From an uncultured Prevotella sp. (GTDB lineage: Bacteria; Bacteroidota; Bacteroidia; Bacteroidales; Bacteroidaceae), in the NCBI GenBank assembly GCA_905233555.1, contig CAJODF010000006.1, positions 20,029 to 84,028 of the forward strand: a stretch of DNA of 64,000 nucleotides, written 5' to 3'. The translations under genes were made by a program, and so were the position numbers. Within the stretch, counting starts at the first letter, position 1. Each line of letters begins with the position of its first letter. The notes under the pieces were generated by a model. The model was given only the letters and a program-made list of their open reading frames with translations. It did not search any database and was not told the DNA's origin. Of this stretch, positions 29,236-39,267 are shown in pieces.

Positions 29236-30231
29236 ATGTACGATTGTGGTAAGATAGCAATTATCGGTGGTGGCAGTTGGGCAACAGCAATAGCCAAGAT
29301 TGTGGTAAGTCACACTCACCACATCGGGTGGTATATGCGTCGCGACGACCGTATCGAAGATTTCCGTCGTCTCGGCCACAACCCTGCTTATCTTACCAGT
29401 GTACATTTCAACATCGACGAGATCCAGTTCGAAAGCGACATCAACCGTATCGTACAACAATACGACACTTTGGTATTTGTGACTCCTTCACCCTATCTGA
29501 AGAGTCACCTAAAAAAGTTGAAGACCCGTCTGCGCGACAAATATGTCATCACAGCCATCAAGGGTATCGTGCCTGACGAGAACCTCGTTTGTTCCGAGTA
29601 CTTCCATCAGGTATTTGATGTTCCATATGACAACCTCGCCTGCATCGGTGGTCCCTCGCATGCCGAGGAGGTGGCACTGGAACGTCTCTCCTACCTTACC
29701 GTAGGCTGTGCCGATCGTGAGAAAGCCCAGGCCTTCGCCAATGTGCTCGCAAGCGATTTTATCAAGACCAAGATATCGACAGATGTGATTGGTATCGAAT
29801 ATTCCAGTGTGCTTAAGAATGTTTATGCCATTGCAGCAGGTATCTGCAATGGTCTGAAATATGGTGACAATTTCCAAGCAGTTCTCATGGCGAATGCTGT
29901 ACAGGAGATGAACCGTTTCCTTACTGCTGTCCATCCCATCGAGCGTAATGCTTACGACAGTGTCTATCTAGGCGACCTGTTGGTTACTGGCTACTCTAAT
30001 TTCTCACGTAACCGTACCTTTGGCACCATGATTGGCAAAGGCTATAGCGTCAAGTCTGCCCAGATAGAGATGGAAATGATTGCCGAGGGCTACTTTGGTA
30101 CGAAGTGTATGAAAGAGATTAATCGTCACTGTCACGTCAATATGCCCATCCTTGATGCAGTTTATAATATTCTTTACGAACGCATCGCCCCACAGATTGA
30201 AATCAAGTTACTCACAGACAGCTTTAGATAA
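29236..30231 (+). CDS. gpsA: NAD(P)-dependent glycerol-3-phosphate dehydrogenase
   Basis: IAIIGGGSWATAIAKIV; IGGPSHAEEVALER; VLKNVYAIAAGICNGLKYGDN. Confidence 0.93.
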   Translation: MYDCGKIAIIGGGSWATAIAKIVVSHTHHIGWYMRRDDRIEDFRRLGHNPAYLTSVHFNIDEIQFESDINRIVQQYDTLVFVTPSPYLKSHLKKLKTRLRDKYVITAIKGIVPDENLVCSEYFHQVFDVPYDNLACIGGPSHAEEVALERLSYLTVGCADREKAQAFANVLASDFIKTKISTDVIGIEYSSVLKNVYAIAAGICNGLKYGDNFQAVLMANAVQEMNRFLTAVHPIERNAYDSVYLGDLLVTGYSNFSRNRTFGTMIGKGYSVKSAQIEMEMIAEGYFGTKCMKEINRHCHVNMPILDAVYNILYERIAPQIEIKLLTDSFR

Positions 30232-30240
30232 AGCAAGCCC

Positions 30241-31914
30241 ATGAGGAACGTATTACACCTTATTATAATATTATTAGGCACCCAATGGGGCATACAGGCT
30301 ACTGCCGAAACCAACAGCAAGGGAAATTGTCCCCTTGTCAAGATTGAAGCAGAACGCCTGCCTGACCTGAATATCCCCCGTTATGGCTATAATTTGTTTT
30401 GTCTGAATGGAGAGCCAGTTGTCATCGGTGGTCACACCTCTGGCTTTGTCCTCACACCTACAGCAGAATATTTCAAGGATGGTAAGTGGCATCTGATTCA
30501 AACGGTCTATCCCCATGATGGTGGATTCGCCATTGCCATGAAATCAGGGAAAGTGCTGATTGCTGGAGGTTTCAAGGACAACTTAGGCATCGGACAAAGT
30601 TTCGAAGTAGAGAAATACGACCCCATCACCCATCGTTTTGAGGGCTTTGGCTGTCTCGCACATAAACGGGCATCAGCAGGTGCCGTGGAACTCGACAGCG
30701 GACACGTGCTGATAACAGGCAACTGGTATGCTGACGACGGGATGGAAATATACGACGGACAATCGACATTTACCCACGTCAAGAATGTCAGCCTATCACG
30801 TTACCTGCCTCATGTATTTCGGATTTCAGAGAATGACGCCCTGATACTGGCAGGCTATGACTATCATGGAAAACGTTTTGACACTATACTCATAGACCGT
30901 TTGCATGGAGAGACTTTCAAGGATTCACTCTTTGACACTTGGCATCCCCTGCAATACGATATATCTCTTCAGAGCAACGACAGTTTTGTGGGCGACGAGG
31001 CAAGTGGCATTTATGCCTACCTGATGCCTGTGGAAAACGAAAGTGGACAGATGGCGATTGTCGAGGTGTGCGACACTGTTTTCTCACTTTTGCCCACCAC
31101 ATCTCCTATTCCCATACAAAGCCAGTGGGGAAAAATCATTTACTATTCACCTATTTATACAGACCAGCAACGGCAACGAGGCTATATGGTGGGAAGCGAC
31201 AAGACTGGACGCCAGTATGCACTTTGTATTGACTATGCTAAAAAACCAGCAGAGTTGACTCTCTACCATACCGATGTGTTGACGGATACGACAGCAACAA
31301 CTATCCCCGTCATCACAGACGATGGCAACCTGCTACTAACAGGATTCAAATCTTTTTATCCAAACAGCAACTTCACCCCTTCAGCCTCAGTGTGGCTTTT
31401 ACGTCTAAACGGTAATGATCAGACAGCATCAGCACAGAGCAAAAACGGATGGATATGGACCGGAGTGATTCTGGCAGTTCTAGCCATCTTCTTCATTGGC
31501 TACACATGGAGAAAAAGAAATGGACTACAATCATCCGTAGAGCCAGAAAAGCCGTCCGAAGTTCTGCCTCCTAAAGGCGACGAACAGTTGATGCAGCGCA
31601 TTTGTCTCCTGATGGACGAACAACGACTTTTCCTCCGTCCTGGTCTAAAGGTCTCCGACATTGCTGCAGCACTTGGTACGAACAGCCGTTATGTGTCCGA
31701 CTGCATCAATGTTGTCAAGGGCATCCCATTTGCCCAATTCATTAATGAATACCGTATGGACTATGCCAAGCAATTGATGCGAGAGCAGCCAGACATGAAG
31801 ATATCTGCAGTCGCTACGGAATCAGGTTTCTCCAACGACAAGGCCATGACCCGTTACTTCAAGGAGCACACTGGCATGACGCCCACAGAGTGGAAAGTTA
31901 ACTCCCAATATTAA
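30241..31914 (+). CDS. Membrane-spanning AraC-family regulator with predicted extracytoplasmic kelch-like beta-propeller
   Basis: Signal peptide, kelch-like repeats (VVIGGHTSGF, VLIAGGFKDN, VLITGNWYADDGMEIYD), TM WIWTGVILAVLAIFFIGYTW, C-terminal AraC HTH. Confidence 0.82.
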   Translation: MRNVLHLIIILLGTQWGIQATAETNSKGNCPLVKIEAERLPDLNIPRYGYNLFCLNGEPVVIGGHTSGFVLTPTAEYFKDGKWHLIQTVYPHDGGFAIAMKSGKVLIAGGFKDNLGIGQSFEVEKYDPITHRFEGFGCLAHKRASAGAVELDSGHVLITGNWYADDGMEIYDGQSTFTHVKNVSLSRYLPHVFRISENDALILAGYDYHGKRFDTILIDRLHGETFKDSLFDTWHPLQYDISLQSNDSFVGDEASGIYAYLMPVENESGQMAIVEVCDTVFSLLPTTSPIPIQSQWGKIIYYSPIYTDQQRQRGYMVGSDKTGRQYALCIDYAKKPAELTLYHTDVLTDTTATTIPVITDDGNLLLTGFKSFYPNSNFTPSASVWLLRLNGNDQTASAQSKNGWIWTGVILAVLAIFFIGYTWRKRNGLQSSVEPEKPSEVLPPKGDEQLMQRICLLMDEQRLFLRPGLKVSDIAAALGTNSRYVSDCINVVKGIPFAQFINEYRMDYAKQLMREQPDMKISAVATESGFSNDKAMTRYFKEHTGMTPTEWKVNSQY

Positions 31915-31986
31915 GAAATGACGGACAAATTCCGAATTTGTCTGTCGATTTGTTTTGTTTTCTCCGTTCCATATCATTCTTTTTAT

Positions 31987-31994
31987 TATCTTTG
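31987..31994 (+). promoter_or_regulatory. -7 box TATCTTTG
   Basis: TAnnTTTG match upstream of 32025. Confidence 0.65.
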
Positions 31995-32024
31995 TCGCAT
32001 AATTACTAATCAAAACGCAAAGAT

Positions 32025-32498
32025 ATGAGAAGACTTCAACTCTTATTATTGATGCTGTTAGCATTGCCGATAGGAATGTTAGCAGACGATCTTAACACAC
32101 TCATTGTGAAGACGAAGAACGGAGCCGAGACAGCATTCTTCTTACAAGACAAGCCACAAGTCACTTTCGAAGGCACCAATCTGAAGGTTGTCTCCGAAAA
32201 GGCCACTGCCACGTTTGCTCTCAGCGACGTGCTCCGTTTCGAGTATGCCAAGAAAGACCCTGCTGGCATCAATGAGACTGTTATTGACCCCACGGATGTC
32301 CGTTTTCAGGATGGTGTACTCGTCATCAGTCAACTCAAGGCTGGTGCCTCTGTTTGTATCTATGCCTTAGATGGAAAACTGCTCCGTCAACTCACGGCCC
32401 ATCGCTCAGGCACCTATCGCCTCAGCCTCTCCGAACTGCCTACAGGACTGTATCTCGTCAAGGCTGATAACGTCACCTATAAAATCACGAAGCAATGA
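32025..32498 (+). CDS. Secreted protein with T9SS-type-A-like C-terminal domain
   Basis: Signal peptide; C-terminus VCIYALDGKLLRQL...LPTGLYLVKADNVTYKITKQ. Confidence 0.75.
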   Translation: MRRLQLLLLMLLALPIGMLADDLNTLIVKTKNGAETAFFLQDKPQVTFEGTNLKVVSEKATATFALSDVLRFEYAKKDPAGINETVIDPTDVRFQDGVLVISQLKAGASVCIYALDGKLLRQLTAHRSGTYRLSLSELPTGLYLVKADNVTYKITKQ

Positions 32499-35400
32499 AA
32501 CACTATACCCTATATATATTAGCGGCTGTATTGGGCATGCTCAATATCCAGCCCACAAGCGCCCAGCAGAAGAATGATCAAAATGCACTCTATATCTTCC
32601 GCAATGATGGCGTTTTCAATGCTTTCTTCTATGCTGACATTGACAGGATAGAGTATTCGAAAATTGATACGCTTGGAGTGGAGCAGGATGATTACGTGGT
32701 GCAGGAGGTCTATGCGCTCGACAGTTGTTTCCGCATTCCTGTCTCTGCCATCGATAGTGTGGCTTTCGTCACGCCAAATAATATCGTCAAAGCAGATGTT
32801 GTCTGCCCAGACAAAGCGATGACTGACTACATCATTGCCTCAGACTCCATTTCCTGGTTCCGTCTGTCAGCCTCTGCCCCTCAAGATGTCATTCCAAAAG
32901 TAGGCGATAAACTGCTGATAATAGATCCTGTGGAATATCTGCCGGAAGGCTTCTCGGGAAGAGTGTCTAAGGTCGATATCTCTGATGCTGGCTATACCGT
33001 TGAGACAGACGCTTTGGAACTGGAAGACCTCTTCGACCGTTTTATCGCTAAGGCATCGGCTGGCGAACCAGGCAGTATCGCTGCCAGAAGACGCATCCCT
33101 GGCGTGGAAGAGTTGATTGACTCTCAGTATGAAAGCAAAGAAGAAGTGGAATTGCCGACCCTTTCTGGCTCACTTTCGTTGTCCTCTTTCTCTGGTGATG
33201 CTATCAAAGCATTCAACGACAACTTCACCATTTCACTGGAAGGTTCTGGCTCTCTCAATTACACAATAGAACCTAAATTAAAAGAGTTCAAGGCCTTTCT
33301 GTATGCCGATGTCGCTCAAGGCGTGAAATACTACCAATACATGAAGTTTGAAACAAAATCGACTGTAGATTTGACGTTGTCGGGTACCGTTGGGGCCAAT
33401 CTCGATATCCCCATCAATATTGCCAAAGATGCTGTACAAGCATTAGGTAAATTTATTGTCGAGGAAGGTGGTAGGAAGATAGCAAGAAACCATGGTTTCT
33501 TCTATGCTGACTATGGGTTTGGCATGTTCCTGAACTGTAAAGGTATAGTAAATTCGAAAATTGGTTGCTCAGAAACAGAAACCCATCTGTTCACAATTCA
33601 CTATGATGGTCCCTTTGGCCAAATACCCATTGCTCCAGATTTCCATGTGAGTTATTCTTCAAGAGTCGATGAAGGCGATGTAGAGGCTGACGGCTGGGGG
33701 TACGGACTCACTGCCGCCTTAGGTGCCTATGCAAAGGCTGATGCAAAAGTTCGGTTCCTGGGCCGTACCTGGAAAACAGAGGCCAGGGCTGAGCTAGGCG
33801 TGCGCATACAGGAAAACATCAGCGTGAATCCATCCGAGGTGGCCTCGACCAAGCTGATGGATACGCCTGTACTATATACCAAAACACTTGAAAATGATAA
33901 AGTCTCTCGTGATTTCTACAGTTCTATCAATCTGGCTCTGAAGAAAAATATAACGAAAAATACTTACTATAACCTCATAAATTTTACCCCTGTTGAATTC
34001 AGTATCGGCAAGACCGACCTCTTTACCTCTATACCAGAGGCCAAGAGCATCACATGGGATGTGGACAAGAAGGCTCCTTGGCGAGGCTCGCTGACCGTTC
34101 CTTTCGACGGCACATTGATGTTTGGCAAGAATGTAGGCATCGGTATTTTCGATATTACGGAGGCTGACAAGCCACAGCAGGTTGAAGATTTCTGGTATCC
34201 TGCTGAATATACAAAGACATCCGTCTTCAGCAGGTTAAAAGAGACCTTTGAGGACTTGGAGCCCAGCAAGAACTACAAGGCCTATCCACAAATCAAACTC
34301 TACAACTATCCTCTCCTGGCCAACAAGGACGTCACATTCACCCTCGGAGCACCGATGATGGATATCAAGAACAAGAATATTTACTTTGACAGATATAATG
34401 GCTATAAGGATATAGAGGTGATTACGAACGTCAAGAATACGGAATTTACTGCCGATGCAGACTGGCTCAACAACCCGAAGCCGGGCTGGGTGAATGAAAT
34501 CGGGCAACTGACGGTATATGCTGAAGAATTACCCGACGGCACGAAGATACGCAAGGGAAACGTCATCGGAATCTGTAAAGACAAAGATGGCAAGGAACTG
34601 CTGCGCGACACCATTGTCGTCACACAGTTGGAGCCAATGATTAAGGCGATGCCTGGCGTTATGGAGTTTGACGTAAAGGGAGGTACGCAGAAAGCCACCG
34701 TTGAGACCACGCTCGATGACATACAAGTATGGATCTATGAGGGAGGCAACGCCACGAACTTCTATACGATGACGTATGATGCCAAGGCTCAGACCATCAC
34801 AGTCGTCGTGCCTGAGAATACCACTGGTCAGGAGCGCTCTGGTGTCATCATGCTGAGGGGCAAGAGTCCACTCGGAGAAACCATCGAAGACCATATCTCT
34901 ATCTCACAGGCGGGCGGTGAGGACAATAATCTATACGTCAATTTCACTCCTTCAGGTCTTTTATTCTCGCAAGAAGCAGGGAAAAAACAACTGACATCAA
35001 CTTGCAACTTCGCTTGGTATTATTTTAACAGAGAGCATTCTTGGACAGTTAACGGCGAGGACGACCATCAGTGGTACTCAATGAAAGCCACGCGTTATGA
35101 CGAGACCGGAAAAGATGGTATATACACAGATTGGTGGGAGATTGAGGTGGAAAAGAATGACTGGGGAATTGTCAGGACTGCAACTATCATAGTAACATTG
35201 TCCGACGAAACAGAGACGATGTCAGCAACTGCAACAATTACCATTTCCCAGGATGACGGCAATGAGCCAACTATCAGCATCACCCCTGGCTCTGTCAATT
35301 TCGGAGCTGAGGGAGGCACCCAAGAGTTGAAGGTAACAACCAATCAGCCAAGATTTGGTTTCCGCTTTAGTGACAACAACTGGCTGTCTGGCGAAGCAGT

Positions 35401-36136
35401 GAAAGGAGGCATCATCAAACTGACCGCCGATGCAAACAATACTGGTGCCGATCGTTCAGCAAACATGTATGTCTATGGAGCTGATGGACTTGGCAATCAG
35501 GTTGTGGTGGAAACTGTGCCGATTAATCAATCTGCCTCTGCCCAAATTACGCCAAAGGGTGATTATGATTTCTCTAAATGTAAATACATAACTATTGAGC
35601 TCACCATGAAGGCTCATTACACAGGAGTATGGGATTCTGACAGAAACGATGAGAATATCGTAGTTAAATTCCCTGAGAACTTCTGGACTTCGCCAAGAGT
35701 CTTAGCAGAATCAGAAAAAACAAAAACTACCGTATCCTATAATGGAAGGGGCGCTCACATTGAATGTAGCTTGAGAACTGATTCTACATGGGAGTGGATG
35801 GGCAAAAATCATTTAGAGACGGAATACACAATAGTCATGGATATCGATGATCTCGTAAATGGCAAGATTACTAATCTTTCAGCTAAATGCAATTATTATT
35901 CTAAACAAGTTGCTGATGCGAGCGTGGGTGGAAATGTAGAGGAATGCTGGAGTAGGGAAGAATTGTCCGCATCCAATATTCCTTTACCTGACAAAAGCGG
36001 AAAGGTTGTAGGTAATAAGTCCACAGGTACAACAATCAATAGTTGTACACGAGAACATAAACAAGGCTGGATGAATTATAAGTATTCTAAGCTGCCAAGC
36101 GATGATTATTCGATAACTGTCGAGTTTCATAAATAA
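32495..36136 (+). CDS. Large secreted protein with several BACON-like Ig domains
   Basis: Signal peptide MKHYTLYILAAVLGMLNIQPTSAQ; repeated blocks such as ITPGSVNFGAEGGTQELKVTTNQ; ATGA overlap with upstream gene. Confidence 0.8.
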   Translation: MKHYTLYILAAVLGMLNIQPTSAQQKNDQNALYIFRNDGVFNAFFYADIDRIEYSKIDTLGVEQDDYVVQEVYALDSCFRIPVSAIDSVAFVTPNNIVKADVVCPDKAMTDYIIASDSISWFRLSASAPQDVIPKVGDKLLIIDPVEYLPEGFSGRVSKVDISDAGYTVETDALELEDLFDRFIAKASAGEPGSIAARRRIPGVEELIDSQYESKEEVELPTLSGSLSLSSFSGDAIKAFNDNFTISLEGSGSLNYTIEPKLKEFKAFLYADVAQGVKYYQYMKFETKSTVDLTLSGTVGANLDIPINIAKDAVQALGKFIVEEGGRKIARNHGFFYADYGFGMFLNCKGIVNSKIGCSETETHLFTIHYDGPFGQIPIAPDFHVSYSSRVDEGDVEADGWGYGLTAALGAYAKADAKVRFLGRTWKTEARAELGVRIQENISVNPSEVASTKLMDTPVLYTKTLENDKVSRDFYSSINLALKKNITKNTYYNLINFTPVEFSIGKTDLFTSIPEAKSITWDVDKKAPWRGSLTVPFDGTLMFGKNVGIGIFDITEADKPQQVEDFWYPAEYTKTSVFSRLKETFEDLEPSKNYKAYPQIKLYNYPLLANKDVTFTLGAPMMDIKNKNIYFDRYNGYKDIEVITNVKNTEFTADADWLNNPKPGWVNEIGQLTVYAEELPDGTKIRKGNVIGICKDKDGKELLRDTIVVTQLEPMIKAMPGVMEFDVKGGTQKATVETTLDDIQVWIYEGGNATNFYTMTYDAKAQTITVVVPENTTGQERSGVIMLRGKSPLGETIEDHISISQAGGEDNNLYVNFTPSGLLFSQEAGKKQLTSTCNFAWYYFNREHSWTVNGEDDHQWYSMKATRYDETGKDGIYTDWWEIEVEKNDWGIVRTATIIVTLSDETETMSATATITISQDDGNEPTISITPGSVNFGAEGGTQELKVTTNQPRFGFRFSDNNWLSGEAVKGGIIKLTADANNTGADRSANMYVYGADGLGNQVVVETVPINQSASAQITPKGDYDFSKCKYITIELTMKAHYTGVWDSDRNDENIVVKFPENFWTSPRVLAESEKTKTTVSYNGRGAHIECSLRTDSTWEWMGKNHLETEYTIVMDIDDLVNGKITNLSAKCNYYSKQVADASVGGNVEECWSREELSASNIPLPDKSGKVVGNKSTGTTINSCTREHKQGWMNYKYSKLPSDDYSITVEFHK

Positions 36137-36164
36137 CAAAAGTATCTGAATTTCTTCTCGGACG

Positions 36165-36197
36165 GGGGCGGCAGCAATGTCGCCCCTGATTTTTTTA
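36165..36197 (+). terminator. Intrinsic terminator
   Basis: GGGGCG-loop-CGCCCC followed shortly by TTTTTT. Confidence 0.8.
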
Positions 36198-36237
36198 GAT
36201 TTATCTCCGAAAGTTTGGTGGTTTCGGGAGAAATGAT

Positions 36238-36245
36238 TATCTTTG
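36238..36245 (+). promoter_or_regulatory. -7 box TATCTTTG for HU-like gene
   Basis: TAnnTTTG match immediately before the 21-bp repeat array. Confidence 0.7.
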
Positions 36246-36250
36246 CAGTT

Positions 36251-36355
36251 GAAAATTATGTTCAAGGGCGATGAACTTAAATTCAAAGTCGAAGAACATA
36301 TATTCAAAGGCGCTGAACATAAGTTCAAGACCGCTAAACGTAAACTACAAAGGAT
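36251..36355. repeat. Degenerate tandem array, 5 x 21 bp, core TGAACNTAANTTCA
   Basis: Units 36251-36271, 36272-36292, 36293-36313, 36314-36334, 36335-36355 align in register without gaps. Confidence 0.85.
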
Positions 36356-36420
36356 ATCAGAAACAAATACAACAAGGATTCAAAGAAAATACAATACGAA
36401 CCAATAAAAAACGGACGACT

Positions 36421-37080
36421 ATGCCAAAATACATCCTCAAAGAACTGCCGGAGGAGATGACTGACGGCAAGAAGCGAATCTATCCGAAGATAGAGAACTA
36501 TATGATGCACAGTTACGACGAAGTGCTGAAACACATGCAGGACTATGGTCCCTTCAAGGAAGGTACGATACGGGGTGTGTTCGACACCTTTGTCGAGACC
36601 ATGAAAGCCTGGATGCCAATGGGACACCCGTTGAAGATAGACGGACTCGGCGTGTTCACGCTCTCATTGGGGTTCGACGAAAGTTATCCCTCGGAGAGAG
36701 CCGAACAGGCAGAAGCCTCAGCAGCCGATACAGAAAGCGGAAAGGAACCCAAATCGAAATATCGCCATGTGTGCATCAAAGGGATCAACTTCAAGCCTGA
36801 TGCCGCCCTCATCAGCAAGATGAATCGCGAGAGCACGTTTGAGCGCTCTGAGCCAGACATCAGGAAAGCGAGGAAATCTGGATACAGCCTTGAGCAGCGC
36901 ATCGCCATCGCCCACGACATCATCAGCCGTAACGGGTTCATGACCCTTTCCGACTATGCCATCGCTACTGGTCAAAGCCGTACAGCAGCATCGATCGACC
37001 TGAAGGATTTGACCTCAGACCCCAACTCGGGCATCACCACACGAGGCAGTCACTCACACAAGGTGTGGATCAAATTGTGA
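36421..37080 (+). CDS. HU/HIG-type DNA-binding protein with C-terminal HTH-like extension
   Basis: HU-like fold segment (TIRGVFDTFVETMKAWMPMGHPLKIDGLGVFTLSL); start trimmed to MPKYIL. Confidence 0.8.
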   Translation: MPKYILKELPEEMTDGKKRIYPKIENYMMHSYDEVLKHMQDYGPFKEGTIRGVFDTFVETMKAWMPMGHPLKIDGLGVFTLSLGFDESYPSERAEQAEASAADTESGKEPKSKYRHVCIKGINFKPDAALISKMNRESTFERSEPDIRKARKSGYSLEQRIAIAHDIISRNGFMTLSDYAIATGQSRTAASIDLKDLTSDPNSGITTRGSHSHKVWIKL

Positions 37081-37129
37081 AGTTTCTGTAAAAGTAGCGA
37101 AAAGATTCGTTGATTTCAAATATAAGTTG

Positions 37130-37137
37130 TATCTTTG
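37130..37137 (+). promoter_or_regulatory. -7 box TATCTTTG for pgi
   Basis: TAnnTTTG match 49 bp before the ATG. Confidence 0.65.
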
Positions 37138-37185
37138 CAGAATGTTATTAGACAGATGAACAAAAGAACATTAATATAACAAAGT

Positions 37186-38541
37186 ATGAGTAACATTAAA
37201 TTAGACATCACAAAGGCTGCCTGCTTCCTTAAGGCAGGCGCAGTAGAGGCTTTCGAGCCGAAAGTAAAGGCTGCACAGAAGGCACTTGAAGAGGGCACTT
37301 GTCCAGGTAACGATTTCTTGGGTTGGCTGCATCTGCCCAGCAGCATCACGCCTGCATTTATCGACGAACTGCAGGCTTGTGCCAACACGCTCCGTGCGAA
37401 CTGCGAGGCTATCGTCGTCGCAGGTATCGGTGGTTCTTACCTCGGAGCCCGTGCCGTCATCGAAGCGCTGAGCAATTCATTTGCCTGGCTGGTTGGCGAC
37501 AAGAAGAATCCCACGATTCTCTTCGCAGGCAACAACATCGGTGAGGACTACCTCTTCGAACTGACAGAGTATCTGAAGGACAAGAAATTCGGTGTGATCA
37601 ATATCTCCAAAAGCGGAACAACCACTGAGACAGCCCTTACCTTCCGTCTGCTGAAGAAGCAGTGCGAGGCCCAGCGTGGCAAGGAAGAGGCCAAGAAGGT
37701 TATCGTAGCCATTACCGATGCCAAGCGTGGTGCTGCCCGTACTTGTGCTGACAAGGAGGGTTACAAGAGTTTTATCATCCCCGACAATGTGGGTGGACGC
37801 TTCTCTGTGCTGACACCAGTTGGTCTGCTGCCTATCGCCTGCGCAGGTTTCGACATTAAGGAACTCGTTGGAGGTGCCCAGGATATGGAAAAGGCTTGCG
37901 CTCCCAGCGTGCCTTTCGCAGAGAACCCCGCTGCCCAGTATGCAGCCGTTCGCAACGGGCTCTATCAGAGTGGCAAGAAGATTGAGATTATGGTGAACTT
38001 CCAGCCCAAGCTGCATTTTATGAGCGAGTGGTGGAAGCAACTCTACGGAGAAAGTGAGGGTAAGGACAATAAGGGTATCTTCCCTGCAAGTGTTGACTTC
38101 ACCACCGACCTGCACTCTATGGGACAGTGGATCCAGGAAGGCGAGCGCACCATCTTCGAGACGGTAATCAGCGTTGAGGAGCCTGAGAAGAAATTGCTCT
38201 TCCCCAGCGACGAGGAGAATCTCGACGGACTGAACTTCCTCGCTGGCAAGCGTGTGGATGAGGTGAACAAGATGGCAGAACTTGGCACAAAACTGGCTCA
38301 CGTGGATGGTGGCGTACCTAACATCCGCATCTCAATGCCTCGTCTCTCTGAGCGCTATCTGGGGCAACTCATCTACTTCTTCGAGATTGGCTGTGGCATC
38401 AGTGGTAACGTACTGGGCGTGAACCCATTCAACCAGCCTGGTGTAGAGGCCTACAAGAAGAACATGTTCGCCCTGCTCGACAAACCAGGCTACGAGGCAG
38501 AAAGCAAAGCCATCAAAGAGCGCCTCGCAAAAGAAGCATAA
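37186..38541 (+). CDS. pgi: Glucose-6-phosphate isomerase
   Basis: [46 protein letters not shown]. Confidence 0.95.
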   Translation: MSNIKLDITKAACFLKAGAVEAFEPKVKAAQKALEEGTCPGNDFLGWLHLPSSITPAFIDELQACANTLRANCEAIVVAGIGGSYLGARAVIEALSNSFAWLVGDKKNPTILFAGNNIGEDYLFELTEYLKDKKFGVINISKSGTTTETALTFRLLKKQCEAQRGKEEAKKVIVAITDAKRGAARTCADKEGYKSFIIPDNVGGRFSVLTPVGLLPIACAGFDIKELVGGAQDMEKACAPSVPFAENPAAQYAAVRNGLYQSGKKIEIMVNFQPKLHFMSEWWKQLYGESEGKDNKGIFPASVDFTTDLHSMGQWIQEGERTIFETVISVEEPEKKLLFPSDEENLDGLNFLAGKRVDEVNKMAELGTKLAHVDGGVPNIRISMPRLSERYLGQLIYFFEIGCGISGNVLGVNPFNQPGVEAYKKNMFALLDKPGYEAESKAIKERLAKEA

Positions 38542-39266
38542 TGTATCAACTCGCAATCAGAAAATACTTAGAAAGACACGGCTTTGAGGCACTGCGCCCC
38601 AAAGCCGTGCTCTTTGATATGGACGGCGTGCTTTACGATTCGATGCCCAATCACGCCATCGCCTGGCAACAGTCAATGGCACAATTCGGCATCCAGATGA
38701 CAGCCGATGACGCTTATGCCACTGAGGGAGCACGTGGGGTGGATACCATCCGACAGATGGTAAAGCGCCAACAGGGACGTGATATCGACGAGGCCGAAGC
38801 CCAGCGTATGTACGATGTCAAAAGCCATATCTTCCACTCCCTGCCGGAAGCCCCCATCATGCCAGGCATCCTCGACCTGATGCGACAGATACAGGCTGAT
38901 GGCATCCAGATAGGTGTAGTGACTGGCAGCGGACAGCGCCCACTGATCCAACGGATCCTCAGCGACTTCAAAGCCTTTGTCGATGAAGCCCATATTACGA
39001 CTGCATACGATGTAAAACACGGAAAGCCCAACCCGGATCCCTATCTCGTAGGTCTGAAGAAAGCAGGAAAACTAAAGCCCTACGAAGCCATCGTCGTGGA
39101 GAATGCGCCATTAGGCGTGCGAGCAGGTGTGGCAGCAAAGATTTTTACCGTTGCCGTAAATACTGGTCCACTGCCCGCCCAGATACTTCTCGACGCCAAT
39201 GCTGACCTGTTATTCCCCAAGATGACAGATTTCAGCGACAACTGGCACAACCTTTTCCCGTTGTAA
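38541..39266 (+). CDS. HAD family hydrolase (beta-phosphoglucomutase-like)
   Basis: AVLFDMDGVLYDSMPNH; VVTGSGQRPLIQRI; HGKPNPDPYL. Confidence 0.93.
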   Translation: MYQLAIRKYLERHGFEALRPKAVLFDMDGVLYDSMPNHAIAWQQSMAQFGIQMTADDAYATEGARGVDTIRQMVKRQQGRDIDEAEAQRMYDVKSHIFHSLPEAPIMPGILDLMRQIQADGIQIGVVTGSGQRPLIQRILSDFKAFVDEAHITTAYDVKHGKPNPDPYLVGLKKAGKLKPYEAIVVENAPLGVRAGVAAKIFTVAVNTGPLPAQILLDANADLLFPKMTDFSDNWHNLFPL

Positions 39267-39267
39267 C

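Noticed and set aside
30241-37080. Mobile element (IS/transposon) carrying the gpsA-pgi island
   Set aside because: No transposase, integrase or terminal inverted repeats found; only called an accessory island.
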